Shown: positions 14,524 to 22,394 of the stretch, one piece after another
How positions within the stretch are numbered: position 1 is the first letter of the stretch
Layout of the letters: each line of letters starts with the position of its first letter
Source: an uncultured Oscillospiraceae bacterium
Lineage (GTDB): Bacteria; Bacillota; Clostridia; Oscillospirales; Oscillospiraceae
Assembly (NCBI GenBank): GCA_934589665.1
Contig: CAKTOJ010000011.1
Span: 1 to 27,738, forward strand
DNA length: 27,738 nt
Direction: 5' to 3'
Program-made: the position numbers and the translations under genes
The notes under the pieces: generated by a model
The model's database searches: none
Told to the model about the DNA's origin: nothing
Seen by the model: the letters and a program-made list of their open reading frames with translations, nothing else

Positions 14524-14802
14524 ATGGAAGCGAAAGGAAAGGAATATCTTACCCGCATGGCGGAGCTTTTTGACCTGCCGGCCGATGTGGCGGCGGGACT
14601 GAGCCACATGGAGCTGCTCGGTGACCGGCAGCTTTTTTTAGAGGGACACGAGGGGCTGCTGGCCTACGGCACGGAGCTCATTGACATAGGCATCGGCGGC
14701 GCGGTGCTGCGTGTGACGGGCGAGGGCCTCTCACTCAAGAGCATGACGGAGCGGGAGGTGCGCATTTTCGGGCGGATCGACGGCGTTGAATTTCTGCGCT
14801 GA
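14524..14802 (+). CDS. yqfC: YqfC-family sporulation protein
   Basis: This 92-residue protein matches YqfC in size and position directly before yqfD. It has a helical N-terminus ending in DLPADV, then LFLEGHEGLLAYG, RVTGEGLSLKSM and EVRIFGRIDGVEFL. In Bacillus the family is part of a sporulation operon; its molecular role is unknown. AGGAGG lies 7 nt before the ATG; the GTG at 14521 is too close to it. Sixteen bp separate it from yqfD. Confidence 0.85.
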   Translation: MEAKGKEYLTRMAELFDLPADVAAGLSHMELLGDRQLFLEGHEGLLAYGTELIDIGIGGAVLRVTGEGLSLKSMTEREVRIFGRIDGVEFLR

Positions 14803-14817
14803 GAGGGGGAGACTGAG

Positions 14818-16014
14818 ATGAACCGGGCAGCGGAGCTTTTACGCGGAACAGCGCGCGTGCGCGTTGAGAGCGCGTTTCCCGAACGGGTACTCAATCTCTG
14901 CGGCGCGCACAGTGTTGCCTTTTCCGACCTGCGGTGGGAGAGTGCGAACGCACTCTCCTTTATGATCCGTGCCGTCGACCGGAAAAGGCTTGCGCACATT
15001 CTGGAACCACTGGAAGCGGAGATTACGGTCGAGCGCACAGAGGGCGCGCCTTTTTTCCTGCGGCGCTTCCGCCGGCGCTATGCGCTGCTTGCGGGGCTCG
15101 CGCTTGTGTTGCTCCTGTTTGCTGCTAATCTTCTTTTCATCTGGGATTTGGAGGTCACGGGCAACGAGAACGTGCCGGCGGAGAAGATACTGCGCGTGCT
15201 CGGTGAACAGGGGCTGCGGCGCGGCAGCTTTGCCTATTCCTTCCGCCCGCAGGATCTGTGTAACCGCGCGCTGCTGGAGCTGCCGGAGCTTGCGTGGCTG
15301 ACAGTCAATGTCAGCGGCTGCCGCGCACATATCCTTGTGCGCGAGCGCGTGCCGAAGCCGGAACTGGCCAATGACCGGGAGCCGGCAAACATCGTGGCCA
15401 AAAAGACTGCGCTTGTCACCGAGGTGCGTGCCTACGACGGCAGGGCGATGGTGCAAAAGGGCGCGACCGTCACGGCGGGACAGCTGCTTATTTCCGGCGC
15501 GGTGGAGACGGAGGGGCCGGAGCGCCCGAGCGTTGCCAGCCGCCTGCTGGCCGGATGCGGGGAGGTCTGGGGAAGAACGTGGTATGAGCTTTCGGTCAGG
15601 ATACCGCTGGAGTATGAAGAAAAATGCTATGACGGTACGGAAAAGCGTTCATTTGCCCTGCTGGCCGGTTCGCATCGGGTAAAATTTGGCGCAAAAGGGA
15701 GTAGCAATTTCAATAGCAGTTGTGATAAAATAATACACCGAACAAAGCTGACCCTGCCCGGCGGCGCGGCGCTTCCGCTCACGTGGGAGGAAACCGTGCT
15801 ACGGCATTACACAACGCGCGCCGCCGTGCGAGAGCGCGCGGAGGTGGAAGCGATGGGGGAGAGGCTGCTCTCGGACTATCTTCTCAGTCAGATCGACGGC
15901 ACGGTGACGAGCACGCGCGTCGACTCGGCAATGCAGGGCGGCTGGCTGCTTGTCACGCTTTCGGCGGAGTGCCGGGAGCAGATCGGCACGAGTGTGCCGA
16001 TCCTGTTGGATTGA
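14818..16014 (+). CDS. yqfD: YqfD-family sporulation membrane protein
   Basis: This 398-residue protein has a soluble N-terminal part, one clear transmembrane helix at about 88-109 preceded by a basic stretch (FLRRFRRRYAL), and a large C-terminal part that begins with a small domain (WDLEVTGNENVPAEKILRVL) like those in FtsQ-type proteins. YqfD is a known sporulation protein in the yqfC-yqfD-phoH-ybeY-era neighbourhood. A GGGGGAG-type site precedes the ATG. It indicates an endospore-forming lineage; topology suggests a membrane-anchored, mostly extracytoplasmic protein. Confidence 0.88.
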   Translation: MNRAAELLRGTARVRVESAFPERVLNLCGAHSVAFSDLRWESANALSFMIRAVDRKRLAHILEPLEAEITVERTEGAPFFLRRFRRRYALLAGLALVLLLFAANLLFIWDLEVTGNENVPAEKILRVLGEQGLRRGSFAYSFRPQDLCNRALLELPELAWLTVNVSGCRAHILVRERVPKPELANDREPANIVAKKTALVTEVRAYDGRAMVQKGATVTAGQLLISGAVETEGPERPSVASRLLAGCGEVWGRTWYELSVRIPLEYEEKCYDGTEKRSFALLAGSHRVKFGAKGSSNFNSSCDKIIHRTKLTLPGGAALPLTWEETVLRHYTTRAAVRERAEVEAMGERLLSDYLLSQIDGTVTSTRVDSAMQGGWLLVTLSAECREQIGTSVPILLD

Positions 16015-16065
16015 ATGATTTTTCCCGTCGGACGCGGGGAATGCACGAAAGGACAAATTTCGTAT

Positions 16066-17037
16066 ATGGAACAGCGCATCAGCATTGAGCGCCTGGAACA
16101 GGCGATCAACCTCTTCGGCTCGTTTGACGAGAATATCCGTCTGATCGAGTCGGAATTTCATGTCACCGTTGCCAACCGCGAGGGAGAGCTGCGCGTCAAC
16201 GGCGAGCCGGAGGATACCATGCTCGCCTGCAAGGCACTCTCCGCGCTTTTGACGCTCTCCAACCGCGGCGAGCCGATCAGCGAGCAGAACGTCCGCTACG
16301 TCATCGGCCTTGCCCGTGCGGGACAGGAGGATAAGATCGGCGAGCTGACACAGGATGTCATCTGCATCAGCTCCAAGGGTCGACCCATCAAGCCGAAAAC
16401 GATCGGGCAGAAGGAGTATGTGGACTCCATTTTGAAAAATACCGTGACCATCGGCGTCGGCCCCGCCGGCACGGGCAAGACCTACCTTGCGGTGGCCGCC
16501 GCAGTTGCGGCGTTCCGCGAGCGCAAGATCAACCGCATCATTCTCACCCGTCCCGCTGTCGAGGCGGGCGAGCGCCTCGGCTTCCTGCCCGGCGACCTTC
16601 AAAGCAAGGTCGATCCTTACCTCCGCCCGCTCTACGACGCGCTTTTTGATATGCTCGGCGCAGAAACGTACCAGAAGTACCTCGAACGCGGCAACATCGA
16701 GGTCGCGCCGCTGGCCTACATGCGCGGGCGCACGCTCGACGACAGCTTCATTATTCTCGATGAGGCGCAGAATACCTCCTGCGAGCAGATGAAGATGTTT
16801 CTCACGCGCATGGGCTTCGGCTCGAAGATGGTTATTACCGGCGACGCGACGCAGATCGACCTGCCGGCTGACAAGATGAGCGGCCTCAAGCAGGCTGTGC
16901 GCGTGCTCAAAAATGTCGAGGGCATCGGCATCTGCGAGCTGACCGATCAGGATGTGGTGCGTCACGTCATGGTCCAGCGCATCATCAAGGCCTATGCGGA
17001 CTATGAAACAGCGCGCGGCGAAAAGAGGAGAAAGTAA
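16066..17037 (+). CDS. phoH: PhoH-family ATPase
   Basis: This 323-residue protein has an N-terminal KH-like region (ESEFHVTVANREGELRVNGEP) and a PhoH P-loop domain with Walker A GPAGTGKT at 132-139 and Walker B FIILDEAQN. It is a cytoplasmic nucleotide-binding protein linked to RNA metabolism. The ATG at 16066 is preferred: GAAAGGAC is upstream and the protein starts as the family does (MEQRISIERLEQ). An in-frame ATG at 16015 touches the yqfD stop and would add 17 residues. TAA is followed at once by the ybeY ATG. Confidence 0.92.
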   Translation: MEQRISIERLEQAINLFGSFDENIRLIESEFHVTVANREGELRVNGEPEDTMLACKALSALLTLSNRGEPISEQNVRYVIGLARAGQEDKIGELTQDVICISSKGRPIKPKTIGQKEYVDSILKNTVTIGVGPAGTGKTYLAVAAAVAAFRERKINRIILTRPAVEAGERLGFLPGDLQSKVDPYLRPLYDALFDMLGAETYQKYLERGNIEVAPLAYMRGRTLDDSFIILDEAQNTSCEQMKMFLTRMGFGSKMVITGDATQIDLPADKMSGLKQAVRVLKNVEGIGICELTDQDVVRHVMVQRIIKAYADYETARGEKRRK

Positions 17038-17529
17038 ATGGCGAAGAGACATTATATTCCCATCACGTCGGACGTGCCCGGCGCGGGCGAGAGTAAGTGC
17101 GCATTCATTCGGAAGGTGATCCGCACGGCGCTTTCGGCTGAGGGTGTGGATTTCCCCTGCGAGATCGATGTGCGGCTGACGAATGACGAGACGATCCACG
17201 CGATCAACCGCGAAATGCGGCAGGTCGACCGCGCGACCGATGTGTTAAGCTTCCCGATGTTTGAGCTTTCTCCCGGTGAGCTTCCGGGGGAGGAGGATGC
17301 CGACCCCGGCACGGGACTTGTTCCGCTCGGAGACATGGTCATCTCTCTGGAGCATGTTGCGGCGCAGGCAAAGGAATACGGACATTCCAACCGCCGGGAG
17401 CTGGCTTATCTCGTCACGCACTCCGTGCTTCATCTGCTCGGCTACGATCATCTGGACGAGGGGCCGATGAAGGCGCAGATGCGCGAGCATGAGGAAAAGA
17501 TCATGAAAGCGCTCGACCTCGAGCGGTAA
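17038..17529 (+). CDS. ybeY: endoribonuclease YbeY (rRNA maturation)
   Basis: This 163-residue protein carries the zinc motif HSVLHLLGYDH, with H128, H132 and H138, that defines the UPF0054/YbeY family. The N-terminal half has the usual LTNDETIHAINREMRQVDRATDVLSFPM. It takes part in 16S rRNA 3' maturation and ribosome quality control. GAGGAG lies just before the phoH stop, so the two are cotranscribed. The diacylglycerol kinase and cytidine deaminase genes often found between ybeY and era in Firmicutes are absent here. Confidence 0.95.
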   Translation: MAKRHYIPITSDVPGAGESKCAFIRKVIRTALSAEGVDFPCEIDVRLTNDETIHAINREMRQVDRATDVLSFPMFELSPGELPGEEDADPGTGLVPLGDMVISLEHVAAQAKEYGHSNRRELAYLVTHSVLHLLGYDHLDEGPMKAQMREHEEKIMKALDLER

Positions 17530-17545
17530 AAGAAACGGAAAACGC

Positions 17546-17575
17546 TTGTACACCGCAAAAGCATCGAAATATAAA
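17546..17575 (+). promoter_or_regulatory. possible promoter before era
   Basis: TTGTAC (17546-17551), an 18-bp spacer and TATAAA (17570-17575) lie in the 83-bp ybeY-era gap, the most AT-rich stretch nearby. They may give era its own expression during growth. Confidence 0.35.
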
Positions 17576-17612
17576 CAAAATGTTCAACACAAGAGAAAGT
17601 TGAGGATCACCT

Positions 17613-18509
17613 ATGCAAAAGACAAAAACCGCCATGATTACCCTCTGCGGACGGCCGAATGTCGGCAAGTCCAGCCTGACCAACGCCCTGGTGGGGGAGA
17701 AGATCGCCATTGTTTCCAATAAGCCGCAGACCACGCGCAACCGCATCTATGGCGTTGTGACCGAGGGCGATACCCAGCTCGTCCTGCTGGACACGCCCGG
17801 CTTCCATAAGCCCCGCAGCCGCTTGGGTGACTATATGGTCAAGGTCGCGCGCGATTCCATCGCTGACGTCGATCTGGTTGCGCTGCTTGTCGAGCCGGTG
17901 CCGCATGTCGGTATCCCGGAGCAGGAGCTCATCGAGAAGATCAGGCAGTCGCATCTGCCTGCGATTTTGTGCATCAACAAAATCGACACTGTGGAAAAGA
18001 AGGACGAACTTCTCGCCGTCATTGCAGCCTACAGTGAGGCATATTCGTTCGATGCGATTTTTCCCATCTCCGCGCGCACGCGCGACGGGCTGGACGAGCT
18101 GTTGGACGAATTTAAAAAGTACGCCGTGGAGGGCCCGCAGCTCTTTCCTGACGGCATGACCACCGACCAGCCCGACCGTCAGGTCGTGGGCGAGATTGTG
18201 CGCGAAAAGCTGCTGCGCAACCTCGATAAGGAGATCCCGCACGGCACCGCTGTGGAGATCACGCGCTTTATTGAACGTGACGATGAGGTGATCGAGGTCG
18301 ACGCGACGATCTATTGTGAAAAGGCCAGCCATAAGGGCATCATCATCGGCAAAAACGGCACGATGCTCAAGAAGATCTCCACAGAGGCACGGCAGGACAT
18401 TGAGCGTTTTATGGGCACAAAGGTCTATCTGGAGACCTGGGTGAAGGTTAAGGAAAACTGGCGCGACAACATGAACTATATCCGGAGCTTCGGCTACAAC
18501 GACCAGTGA
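17613..18509 (+). CDS. era: GTPase Era
   Basis: This 298-residue protein has G1 GRPNVGKS (13-20), the PQTTRNR switch I region, DTPG (60-63), NKID (122-125) and a C-terminal KH domain with IIIGKNGTMLKKI. Era binds the 3' end of 16S rRNA and checks 30S assembly, in keeping with ybeY next to it. The length is normal for the family. TTGAGGATC precedes the ATG. Confidence 0.97.
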   Translation: MQKTKTAMITLCGRPNVGKSSLTNALVGEKIAIVSNKPQTTRNRIYGVVTEGDTQLVLLDTPGFHKPRSRLGDYMVKVARDSIADVDLVALLVEPVPHVGIPEQELIEKIRQSHLPAILCINKIDTVEKKDELLAVIAAYSEAYSFDAIFPISARTRDGLDELLDEFKKYAVEGPQLFPDGMTTDQPDRQVVGEIVREKLLRNLDKEIPHGTAVEITRFIERDDEVIEVDATIYCEKASHKGIIIGKNGTMLKKISTEARQDIERFMGTKVYLETWVKVKENWRDNMNYIRSFGYNDQ

Positions 18510-18627
18510 TTCCGTGAGCGGCGTGGTCCCGCGCCGGGTTTCCTCGAGCGGGAGCGAGCCGCTGCGTAAAATTTTCCGGCGATAAAATATCAGCCGCCGT
18601 CCATGCTAACGCCAAGAGGTGAAGAAT

Positions 18628-18726
18628 ATGGACAACGGTTATTATGCGCTCTTTCTGCAGACCGGAAGCCCGACGTTTTATCTGCTCTCCAAGCGGACGG
18701 CGGAGCAGTGTGAGGCTGCGCAATGA
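18628..18726 (+). CDS. YqzL-like small protein
   Basis: This 32-residue ORF has a good AGAGGTGAAG site about 7 nt before its ATG. Its core, LFLQTGSPTFYLLSK, resembles the YqzL family (a phenylalanine, TG, then Y-L-L-x-K), and it sits exactly where yqzL is found in many Firmicutes, between era and recO. The function of YqzL is unknown. The 118 bp between era and this ORF (18510-18627) show no convincing promoter or terminator. Confidence 0.7.
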   Translation: MDNGYYALFLQTGSPTFYLLSKRTAEQCEAAQ

Positions 18727-18765
18727 GAAAATGAGAAGGATTTCCCTTTGCGGGAGGATACCTGA

Positions 18766-19515
18766 ATGCCCGATAAGCTTGTGACAAAAGGCATTGTGCT
18801 CCGTGCGACGGAGACGAAGGAAAGCGATTATATTCTCACCGTGCTCACGGCGGAGTATGGCCGGCTCCCGGTCATTGCACGCGGCGCGCGGCGGAAGAAC
18901 AGCCGCCTTGCCGCGGCCTGCCAGCATCTGGCCTTTTCCGAGCTGGTGCTTTACCGGCGCGGGGACTGGTATATGCTCGACGAGGCGTCGACGCTTGCTC
19001 TTTTCGACGGACTGCGCCGCGATCTGGAAAAGCTTGCGCTGGCCTCCTATTTTGCCGAAATGACCGAGGCTGTGACGAGTGAAGAGCTGCCCGCGCCGGA
19101 AATCTTATCGCTGCTGCTCCACGCGCTCTATGCGCTCGACGCGCTGGCCCGCCCGCAGGGACTGGTGCGCGCGGCGTTTGAGCTTCGGCTGCTCGCGCTT
19201 TCGGGCTATGAACCGCTGCTTGATGAGTGCGCCGTGTGCGGAAAGGCAGAACCGGACGAGCCGGTATTTGACGCGGCGCAGGGCGTGGTGCTGTGCCGGA
19301 GGTGCGCGGGGCTGTCGGGCGGCGTGCCGCTGGACGCGGGCGCGCTTGCCGCGATGCGGCATATTGTTGGCGCGCCGATGCGGCGGCTGCTCTCCTTTAC
19401 ATTGGCCCCGCCGTCGGATCAGCGGCTGGGTGCGGCGTGCGGAGCCTTTGCGGCTGCGCAGCTTGACCGGCGTTTTCGGACGCTGGACTTTTATCAATCC
19501 ATTAAGTTGACATAA
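18766..19515 (+). CDS. recO: DNA repair protein RecO
   Basis: This 249-residue protein has the N-terminal OB fold (TKGIVLRATETKESDYILTVLTAEYGRL), a helical bundle and a zinc site at C155, C158, C177 and C180. RecO loads RecA onto SSB-coated DNA with RecR, and anneals strands. GGGAGG lies upstream of the ATG. It follows the yqzL-like gene by 39 bp and precedes mutS2 by 12 bp, so the three are probably cotranscribed. Confidence 0.95.
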   Translation: MPDKLVTKGIVLRATETKESDYILTVLTAEYGRLPVIARGARRKNSRLAAACQHLAFSELVLYRRGDWYMLDEASTLALFDGLRRDLEKLALASYFAEMTEAVTSEELPAPEILSLLLHALYALDALARPQGLVRAAFELRLLALSGYEPLLDECAVCGKAEPDEPVFDAAQGVVLCRRCAGLSGGVPLDAGALAAMRHIVGAPMRRLLSFTLAPPSDQRLGAACGAFAAAQLDRRFRTLDFYQSIKLT

Positions 19516-19527
19516 CAGGAAATCACT

Positions 19528-21915
19528 ATGACAGAATTATTTGAAAAATCCATCCGCGTGCTGGAGCTGCCGCAGCTGCTCGAACGCCTTTCGCAAAAGG
19601 CAGTGAGTGCGGCGGCCAAGGAGCGCGCGGCACATCTTGTACCGCTGACGGATGCGGATGATGTGCGCCGGGCGCAGGATGAGACGGACGCGGCGCGCGC
19701 TCTCATCGGACTGCGGGGGAGCCCGTCGTTTTCCGGCGTGAAGGATGTGCGCGAATCGCTCTCACGTGCCGAGCGCGGCGGCATGCTCAACCCGCGCGAG
19801 CTGCTGACCATCGCCGGGCTTTTGACCAACGCATGCCGCGTGCAGGAGTATTACGAAGCAGACCGGGGAGAGGGTACGGTTCTGGACCGGATGTTTGCTT
19901 CGCTCCGCACCAACCGCTTTCTGGAAGAGAAGATCACGACCTCTATTCTCTCTGAGGATGAGATCGCCGATGCGGCGAGCACGGAGCTTGCCGATATCCG
20001 CCGCCACAAGCGGGCGGCAAGCGCCCGCGGACGGCAGATCCTGCAGAAAATCATCTCCTCGCCCAGCTATAAAAGCACGCTTCAGGAGGCGCTCATCACC
20101 CAGCGCGACGGCCGCTTTGTCGTGCCGGTCAAGGCCGAACACCGCGGCGATCTGCCGGGGCTTGTGCATGACATCTCCTCCTCCGGCGCGACGCTGTTCG
20201 TCGAGCCGATGGGCGTGGTGCAGGCCAACAACGAGCTCAAGGAGCTGGAGGCCAAGGAGAAAAAGGAGATCGAGCGCATCCTCTTCGCCCTCTCCGCCGA
20301 GGCAGCGGGATTCTCCGAGTCGATCCTGTGGGATTATGACATTCTCGTTCATCTCGACCTCATCTTCGCCCGCGGCGAACTGAGCTACCAGATGGACGCC
20401 GTGCGGCCCGAGATCCGCACGGACGGAAGCGTTTCTCTCCGCCGCGCCCGCCATCCGCTGCTCGACCCGGCCAAGGCTGTGCCGATCGACATTGAGGTGG
20501 GGCGCAGCTTTGATACGCTTGTCATCACCGGTCCCAACACCGGCGGCAAGACCGTCAGTCTCAAGACGCTTGGCCTTCTGTGCCTGATGGCGCAGTGCGG
20601 GCTCCATATTCCCGCCGGCGACCGCAGCGCGGTGAGCGTGTTTGACGGCGTATTGGCCGACATCGGCGACGAGCAGAGCATTGAGCAGAGCCTGTCGACG
20701 TTTTCAGCCCATATGAAAACGATCGTAAACATTCTCAACGAGGCGGACGGAAACTCTCTTGTCCTCTTTGATGAGCTTGGCGCGGGCACCGACCCGGTCG
20801 AGGGTGCGGCACTGGCCATCGCGGTCATCGAGCATGTCCGCGCCCGCGGCGCAAAGGTTGCCGCCACGACGCACTATGCCGAGCTCAAGACCTTTGCCAT
20901 GACGACGGCGGGGGTGGAGAACGCCAGCTGCGAGTTTGATGTGGAGACACTCTGCCCGACCTACAAGCTGCTCATCGGCATCCCCGGCAAGTCCAACGCT
21001 TTTGCGATCTCCGCACGGCTGGGGCTTGATCCGCGCGTCATTGAAACGGCGAAGGCACAGATGGATTCCGAGAGCATCCGGTTTGAGGACGTGCTTACCC
21101 AGCTGGAGGCCAAGCGCCAGCAGCTGGAAAAAGAGAAGGAAGAGATTGACCGTCTGCACGCGCGGCAGGAGGAGGATTCCCGCCGTGCCCGCGAATTCCG
21201 CGCACAGATGGAGCGTGCCAAGGAAAATGCCCGCAGCCGCGGCGAGGCCGAGGCCAAGCGCATCCTTGCCGACGCCAAGAGTGCGGCGGACGCCGCTTTC
21301 CGCGAGCTTGACGAGCTGCGCCGTGCGCAGAAAAAGCAGCTTGACGCGCAGAAGGTGAATGAAAAGCGTGTGGAGATTGTCTCCGAGCTCAACGCCGCGC
21401 GCGAGCGCGCCGGCGTACGCGACAGCTCACGCGAGCCGATCCCTGCGCCCTCCCGTCCCATTCGCGCGGGCGATCTGGTCGAGATTCCAGGCACGACGAA
21501 GCCTGCCGAGGTCACGGCGGTCAAGGGTGATAAGCTGGTGCTGCGCGCCGGCGTTTTATCCATGACGGTCAAGAACGACGAGGTGCGGCTCATCGAGGAC
21601 GATGAGCGCGCCGCGATGAAAAAACCGTCTGTGCCTACGCAGCCCTCGCGCCGCATCCTGAATACGGCGGCCGCCGCGCGTGAGCTGGATCTGCGCGGCA
21701 TGGAAACGCTGGAGGCTGAGAATGTGCTGGACAATTACCTCGACGCCGCGCTCCGCGCGCATCTGGAAACGGTCACCATCATCCACGGAAAGGGCACCGG
21801 CGCGCTGCGCAAGGCTGTTCACGCCGCACTGCGGAAGAACAGGACGGTCAAGTCCTTCCGCCTGGGGCATTACGGCGAAGGAGAGAGCGGCGTGACCATT
21901 GTGGAGTTCAAATGA
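19528..21915 (+). CDS. mutS2: endonuclease MutS2
   Basis: This 795-residue protein has core and lever segments with the clamp region, the ATPase with Walker A GPNTGGKT (335-342) and Walker B LVLFDELGAGTDP, a long charged coiled coil (about 520-640), a KOW-like segment (AGDLVEIPGTTKPAEVTAV), and a C-terminal Smr nuclease domain (LDLRG at 720-724, HGKGTG at 753-758). It lacks the mismatch-recognition domain of MutS. MutS2 limits recombination, and in Bacillus it rescues collided ribosomes. The length is typical. AGGAAA precedes the ATG. Confidence 0.96.
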   Translation: MTELFEKSIRVLELPQLLERLSQKAVSAAAKERAAHLVPLTDADDVRRAQDETDAARALIGLRGSPSFSGVKDVRESLSRAERGGMLNPRELLTIAGLLTNACRVQEYYEADRGEGTVLDRMFASLRTNRFLEEKITTSILSEDEIADAASTELADIRRHKRAASARGRQILQKIISSPSYKSTLQEALITQRDGRFVVPVKAEHRGDLPGLVHDISSSGATLFVEPMGVVQANNELKELEAKEKKEIERILFALSAEAAGFSESILWDYDILVHLDLIFARGELSYQMDAVRPEIRTDGSVSLRRARHPLLDPAKAVPIDIEVGRSFDTLVITGPNTGGKTVSLKTLGLLCLMAQCGLHIPAGDRSAVSVFDGVLADIGDEQSIEQSLSTFSAHMKTIVNILNEADGNSLVLFDELGAGTDPVEGAALAIAVIEHVRARGAKVAATTHYAELKTFAMTTAGVENASCEFDVETLCPTYKLLIGIPGKSNAFAISARLGLDPRVIETAKAQMDSESIRFEDVLTQLEAKRQQLEKEKEEIDRLHARQEEDSRRAREFRAQMERAKENARSRGEAEAKRILADAKSAADAAFRELDELRRAQKKQLDAQKVNEKRVEIVSELNAARERAGVRDSSREPIPAPSRPIRAGDLVEIPGTTKPAEVTAVKGDKLVLRAGVLSMTVKNDEVRLIEDDERAAMKKPSVPTQPSRRILNTAAAARELDLRGMETLEAENVLDNYLDAALRAHLETVTIIHGKGTGALRKAVHAALRKNRTVKSFRLGHYGEGESGVTIVEFK

Positions 21916-21982
21916 ACGGGGCTTTTCGGCAGACTGTCCGAACGAGGCGCGGTGATTTCACCGAAGTTTGTAAAAAAGTGGA

Positions 21983-22010
21983 TTGACGAATGACCCGCGG
22001 ATGGTATAAT
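21983..22010 (+). promoter_or_regulatory. sigma-A promoter of the HPr-like gene
   Basis: TTGACG (21983-21988), a 16-bp spacer and a perfect TATAAT (22005-22010). One of the best promoters in the window. It gives a leader of about 35 nt and separates the HPr-like gene from mutS2. Confidence 0.8.
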
Positions 22011-22052
22011 ATACTAGTAAGCCCATTAGTATGACTGGGGAGGAAGAACAGA

Positions 22053-22316
22053 ATGATTACTCAGGAAGTTACGATCAACAACGAAGTCGGTCTGCACGCC
22101 CGTCCCGCGACCTTTTTCATCCAAAAGGCCAACGAATTTAAGAGCGGCATCTGGGTGGAGAAGGACGAACGCCGTGTGAACGCCAAGAGCCTGCTGGGCG
22201 TGTTGTCTCTCGGCATCACGAAGGGCACCACCATCACGCTGCTCGCCGACGGCGTGGATGAGAAGGAAGCGGTCGCCGCTTTGAGCGAGCTGGTTTCCGG
22301 CAATTTTGGCGAATAA
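22053..22316 (+). CDS. HPr-family phosphocarrier protein
   Basis: This 87-residue protein has the phosphorylatable histidine H15 in GLHARPA and the regulatory serine S46 in NAKSLLGVLSLG, so both PTS phosphate transfer (from EI) and HPr-kinase regulation are possible. The size is normal for HPr. The promoter and terminator on either side make it monocistronic. No ptsI, permease or hprK gene is in the window. GGGGAGG precedes the ATG. Confidence 0.92.
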   Translation: MITQEVTINNEVGLHARPATFFIQKANEFKSGIWVEKDERRVNAKSLLGVLSLGITKGTTITLLADGVDEKEAVAALSELVSGNFGE

Positions 22317-22336
22317 TATCATGTATTTTCTGGAAA

Positions 22337-22366
22337 GGCGGTTTCGCATGGCGGAACCGCCTTTTT
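22337..22366 (+). terminator. terminator after the HPr-like gene
   Basis: An 11-bp stem GGCGGTTTCGC (22337-22347) with GCGGAACCGCC (22351-22361), one T-G pair, an ATG loop, then five T (22362-22366). Confidence 0.85.
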
Positions 22367-22394
22367 CCGATTCGGCGGGAAGGGGAGAGGATGC

